Assembly (NCBI GenBank): GCA_955652655.1
Contig: CATPCK010000591.1
Span: 1 to 7,807, forward strand
Direction of reading: 5' to 3'
From: an uncultured Ktedonobacteraceae bacterium
GTDB lineage: Bacteria > Chloroflexota > Ktedonobacteria > Ktedonobacterales > Ktedonobacteraceae
DNA length: 7,807 nt
In this document: positions 4,920-7,807 of the stretch, piece after piece
How the letters are laid out: every line of letters starts with the position of its first letter
Position numbering within the stretch: position 1 is the first letter of the stretch
Notes under the pieces: generated by a model
What the model saw: the letters and a program-made list of their open reading frames with translations, nothing else
The model's database searches: none
Told to the model about the DNA's origin: nothing
Program-made: the position numbers and the translations under genes

Positions 4920-7367
4920 ATGATTCACCGTCAAGAAGCTGTCATCGGTGGCCGGGTCATGAGCATTGAGACCGGTCGAGTGGCAGAGCAAGCCAGCGGC
5001 GCAGTGTTAGTGCGCTATGGCGATACCGTTATCCTGGCAACCGTGGTTGGCAGCGATGAGCCTCGCGAAGGCATAGATTTTTTCCCTTTAACCGTTGATG
5101 TAGAAGAGCGTATGTATGCCGCAGGAAAGATCCCCGGCGGTTTTATTAAACGTGAGGGTCGTGCTTCAGAACATGCCATCCTCGCCTGTCGTCTCGCCGA
5201 TCGTCCACTTCGCCCACTTTTCCCTAAAGGGTACCGCAACGATGTACAGATTGTAATTACCGTCCTCTCTGTCGACCAGGAGAATGATTCCGATATCCTC
5301 GGCATCATTGGAGCCTCTGCCGCGCTCAGCGTGTCGGATATTCCTTTCTCAGGTCCCGTTGGAGCCGTACGCGTCGGTCACATTGATGACCAGCTTGTCA
5401 TTAACCCACTTGAGTCACAGATGAGTCAAAGCAGGCTAGACCTTGCTATTGCTGGCACTTCGGATGCTGTGATGATGGTCGAGGCAGGTGCCAAAGAACT
5501 GCCTGAGGATATGATGTTAGAGGCAGTGCGCTTCGGTCACCAGGCATTGCAGGACATCATCACTATGCAAGAGAAACTGGCGCAGGCAGTGAACAAAGCC
5601 AAGAGGCCTTTTGCGACATCGCCATCTGATGAAGCATTGAAAAACAGGGTGGCCGAGTTCGTACGTCCACGTTTCGAGGCAGCCGTAAACAACCCCAACA
5701 AAGCAGCCCGTTCGGCGGCGTTGAGTATGGTACAGGATGAACTGGTCGCGGTCCTGGGTACGGAGTTCCCGGATCGCTTGAAAGAAATCATCACGTTCTA
5801 CGAAAAAGAACTGAAATCCTACGTGCGTGAAAGAATCCTGGACGACGGGGTGCGCCCTGATGGCCGCGATCTCAAAACTATCCGCGCAATCAATTGTGAA
5901 GTAGGATTGCTGCCACGCACTCACGGCTCCGCCATCTTCACTCGTGGGCAAACGCAGGTTCTCAGCGTCATCACTCTTGGCTCTCCTGGCGATGAGCAGG
6001 TACTGGATGGCGTTACTTCGAGCGAGAATAAGCGCTTCATGCACCATTATAACTTCCCGCCGTTCTCAACTGGCGAAAGCAAGCCCCTGCGCGGTCCTGG
6101 TCGCCGTGAGATTGGACATGGCGCCCTGGCGGAACGCGCTATCGCCGCTGTTATTCCCTCGCAAAGCGAGTTTCCTTACACCATTCGCGCCGTATCCGAT
6201 GTACTCTCCTCAAACGGTTCCACTTCAATGGGTTCCGTGTGTGGCACAACCCTCGCTCTGATGGATGCTGGCGTGCCCATTCATGCACCGGTCGCTGGCG
6301 TTGCCATGGGACTGATCACTGGAGAAGGTGAGCGCAGCGGTAAGTGGGCAGTATTGAGTGATATCCAGGGCATCGAAGATGCATTGGGTGACATGGACTT
6401 CAAGGTCGCGGGCACCGCTGACGGCGTCACGGCCCTCCAGATGGATATCAAGGTCAAAGGCATCACGTACGAAATCATGGCCAGGGCGCTGGAGCAGGCT
6501 CGTGAAGGCCGTATGTACATCATGGAAAAGATGCTCGATTCGATAGACGCTCCTCGCGAGACTTTGTCGCAATATGCCCCGCGCATCCAGACGATCAAGA
6601 TCAATCCAGAAAAGATTGGTGCCGTCATTGGACCAGGCGGTAAGATGATTCGCAGGATTCAAGAGGAGAGTGGCGCCAAAATCGATATCGAGGACGATGG
6701 TTCCGTAAATATCTCTGCCACATCGGGCGAGTCTATGCAGCAAGCGATGGACGCGGTACGTGCCCTGACAGAAGAGGTCGAGGTTGGTCGTATCTACACC
6801 GGTACGGTACGTCGCATCGTCGATTTCGGCTGCTTCGTCGAAATCCTGCCTGGAAAAGAAGGCCTTGTTCGCACATCGCAATTGGCCGACTACCAGGTTA
6901 TGCGACCGGAGGATGTTGTCTCGATTGGTGACGAAATCACTGTAATGGTGATCGAAGTCGATCCACAGGGACGCGTTAACCTCTCACGCCGTGCAGCTTT
7001 AAGCGGTGAAATGCCTTCTCAAGCCGAGTTGGAGAGCGAGCGCGGCCCAGGCCGTGGTCCAAACCGTGGCGGCCCAGGCCGCCAGGGTGGCTATGGCGGT
7101 GGACGTGACCGTGAAGGCGCAGCGCCGAACCGTGGCCCTGGTGGTGGCTATGGCGGCGGAGACAGGGGAGGCTACGGCGGTGGGCGTGATCGCGGCGGCT
7201 ACAATGATCGTACTCCCTATAACGACCGTGGTAATTATGGTGACCGCGGCAATTACGGACAGCGCCGCCCTATGGGTCCCAACACTGGCGGTGCTAATCG
7301 CGGTCCAAACGCCCCACGACGCGAAGGTGATTATGGACAGCGTCCCCCGGAGCGCCGTGGCTGGTAA
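4920..7367 (+). CDS. pnp: Polynucleotide phosphorylase with Gly/Arg-rich C-terminal tail
   Basis: PNPase is a trimeric 3'-5' exoribonuclease that uses phosphate to release nucleoside diphosphates; it works in mRNA decay. The ATG at 4920 follows GGAGG at 4911-4915. The resulting MIHRQEAVIGGRVMSIETGRVA is the family N-terminus; 16 extra upstream codons are not family-like. The first RNase PH core carries EGIDFFPLTVDVEERMYAAGKIPGGF and RPLRPLFPKGY. A helical linker leads to the second core, with SSNGSTSMGSVCG (phosphate site) and the catalytic-type Asp487 and Asp493 in EDALGDMDFKVAG. The KH domain has GPGG at 571-574, and S1 spans about 622-690. Residues 707-815 are a GGYGGGRDR-type tail, making 815 residues against about 711 in E. 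coli. The 3' end is repeated in inverted form downstream. Confidence 0.97.
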   Translation: MIHRQEAVIGGRVMSIETGRVAEQASGAVLVRYGDTVILATVVGSDEPREGIDFFPLTVDVEERMYAAGKIPGGFIKREGRASEHAILACRLADRPLRPLFPKGYRNDVQIVITVLSVDQENDSDILGIIGASAALSVSDIPFSGPVGAVRVGHIDDQLVINPLESQMSQSRLDLAIAGTSDAVMMVEAGAKELPEDMMLEAVRFGHQALQDIITMQEKLAQAVNKAKRPFATSPSDEALKNRVAEFVRPRFEAAVNNPNKAARSAALSMVQDELVAVLGTEFPDRLKEIITFYEKELKSYVRERILDDGVRPDGRDLKTIRAINCEVGLLPRTHGSAIFTRGQTQVLSVITLGSPGDEQVLDGVTSSENKRFMHHYNFPPFSTGESKPLRGPGRREIGHGALAERAIAAVIPSQSEFPYTIRAVSDVLSSNGSTSMGSVCGTTLALMDAGVPIHAPVAGVAMGLITGEGERSGKWAVLSDIQGIEDALGDMDFKVAGTADGVTALQMDIKVKGITYEIMARALEQAREGRMYIMEKMLDSIDAPRETLSQYAPRIQTIKINPEKIGAVIGPGGKMIRRIQEESGAKIDIEDDGSVNISATSGESMQQAMDAVRALTEEVEVGRIYTGTVRRIVDFGCFVEILPGKEGLVRTSQLADYQVMRPEDVVSIGDEITVMVIEVDPQGRVNLSRRAALSGEMPSQAELESERGPGRGPNRGGPGRQGGYGGGRDREGAAPNRGPGGGYGGGDRGGYGGGRDRGGYNDRTPYNDRGNYGDRGNYGQRRPMGPNTGGANRGPNAPRREGDYGQRPPERRGW

Positions 7368-7368
7368 G

Positions 7369-7431
7369 TAATAGTGTATTGAATTGGCTGTCTATGGCTA
7401 AGCCACAGACAGCCAATTCGATGTACTATTA
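7369..7431. terminator. Long hairpin after pnp, centre of the terminal palindrome
   Basis: The core GAATTGGCTGTCT (7381-7393) pairs perfectly with 7407-7419, and GGCT/AGCC closes the tip around A7400. One A-C mismatch (7394/7406) lies between them. Outward, TAATAGT (7369-7375) pairs with ACTATTA (7425-7431) through three positions that are G-U pairs in the RNA. No U-tract is present on either strand. It is plausibly the native pnp terminator, in the same style as the rplL hairpin. Where native sequence ends and the inverted copy begins cannot be told from the window. Confidence 0.6.
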
Positions 7432-7432
7432 C

Positions 7433-7807
7433 TTACCAGCCGCGGCGCTCCGGGGGACGCTGTCCATAACCGCCTTCGCGTCGTGGGGCGTTTGGACCGC
7501 GATTGGCACCGCCAGTGTTGGGACCCATAGGGCGGCGCTGTCCGTAATTGCCGCGGTCACCGTAGTTACCACGGTCGTTATAGGGAGTACGATCATTGTA
7601 GCCGCCGCGATCGCGCCCACCGCCATAGCCTCCCCTGTCTCCGCCGCCATAGCCACCACCAGGGCCACGGTTCGGTGCTGCGCCTTCACGGTCACGTCCA
7701 CCGCCATAGCCGCCCTGGCGGCCTGGGCCACCACGATTTGGACCACGGCCTGGGCCGCGCTCGCTCTCCAACTCGGCTTGAGAAGGCATTTCACCGCTTA
7801 AAGCTGC
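7433..7807 (-). CDS. pnp: Second, inverted copy of the PNPase C-terminal tail (5' part beyond window)
   Basis: Read on the minus strand from 7807 to the stop at 7435-7433, this gives 124 residues beginning AALSGEMPSQAELESERGP and ending QRPPERRGW. This is the end of the S1 domain region plus the whole Gly/Arg-rich tail. It equals the C-terminus of the + strand pnp except for Gly instead of Asp at residue 804. No start or upstream domain is visible because the window stops. The frame is fully open, and 11 of 12 nucleotide differences are synonymous, so this copy descends from a functional gene and not from a decaying fragment. It could be a complete convergent paralogue, or the same gene from another strain joined in error. 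Confidence 0.8.
   Translation of the reverse strand, partial: AALSGEMPSQAELESERGPGRGPNRGGPGRQGGYGGGRDREGAAPNRGPGGGYGGGDRGGYGGGRDRGGYNDRTPYNDRGNYGDRGNYGQRRPMGPNTGGANRGPNAPRREGGYGQRPPERRGW

Larger units (their letters stand above)
6993..7807. repeat. 815-base imperfect palindrome: inverted duplication of the pnp 3' end
   Basis: Base x matches the complement of base 14800-x from 6993/7807 inward to 7399/7401, with no insertion or deletion. The arms are 407 bp and the centre is the single base 7400. I count 16 differences (about 96% identity), all transitions: 7064, 7070, 7088, 7124, 7175, 7187, 7235, 7238, 7295, 7328, 7330, 7358, 7376, 7377, 7380 and 7394. The window ends inside the repeat, so its true extent is unknown. 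Confidence 0.97.

Noticed and set aside
7006..7371. 121-codon frame overlapping the pnp tail (also in the inverted copy, 7429-7794)
   Set aside because: It is an out-of-frame shadow of the repetitive tail. The arm differences sit at third positions of the pnp frame, which shows that the PNPase frame is the selected one.
7379..7801. Open + strand frame of 140 codons in the inverted arm
   Set aside because: It is the antisense of the second pnp copy. The Ala/Thr/Val-rich translation reflects GC-rich Gly/Arg codons read backwards, and there is no ribosome binding site or family similarity.
1..7807. CRISPR array, insertion sequence, tRNA or rRNA gene
   Set aside because: No regularly spaced repeats, transposase frames, cloverleaf candidates or rRNA-like stretches were seen on either strand.

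Overview
The window is a block of core translation, transcription and RNA-decay genes from a bacterium of moderate GC, almost all on the + strand. In order it holds the 3' end of tuf (EF-Tu), rpmG (L33), secE, nusG, rplK (L11), rplA (L1), an L10-type RNA leader with an attenuator, rplJ (L10), rplL (L7/L12), rpsO (S15) and pnp (polynucleotide phosphorylase). The protein sequences, especially S15 and PNPase, look most like Chloroflexota, possibly Ktedonobacteria. That placement comes from memory of the families, not from a search.

Layout. Bases 1-193 are the EF-Tu tail. Bases 194-292 hold repeated copies of an 11-base motif, in both orientations, around an extended -10 promoter. Bases 293-2878 are a tight cluster, rpmG-secE-nusG-rplK-rplA. 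Bases 2879-3158 are the L10 leader with an intrinsic terminator. Bases 3159-4103 are rplJ-rplL, closed by a perfect 26-bp inverted repeat without a U-tract. rpoB and rpoC, which usually follow rplL, are absent here. rpsO has its own strong promoter. A 377-base spacer with a second good promoter leads to pnp, whose product carries a Gly/Arg/Tyr-rich tail of about 110 residues.

How the genes work together. EF-Tu, L33, L11, L1, L10, L12 and S15 are translation components, and L11-L10-L12 form the ribosomal stalk that recruits EF-Tu. SecE is the essential small translocon subunit. NusG couples RNA polymerase to the ribosome. PNPase degrades RNA and in many bacteria sits directly after rpsO. Attenuation at the L10 leader would match stalk protein supply to ribosome assembly.

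The most unusual structure is at the right end. From 6993 to the window end at 7807 the DNA is one continuous imperfect palindrome centred on base 7400, with 407-bp arms and no indels. The second arm is an inverted copy of the pnp 3' end. The arms differ at 16 positions, all transitions. Eleven of the 12 differences inside the coding part are synonymous. So the second arm comes from a gene that was itself selected as PNPase: either a convergent paralogue or, more likely, a related strain joined by fold-back assembly at the terminator hairpin. The secE N-terminal tandem duplication, the tuf-rpmG repeats and the two hairpins lacking U-tracts are secondary points of interest.
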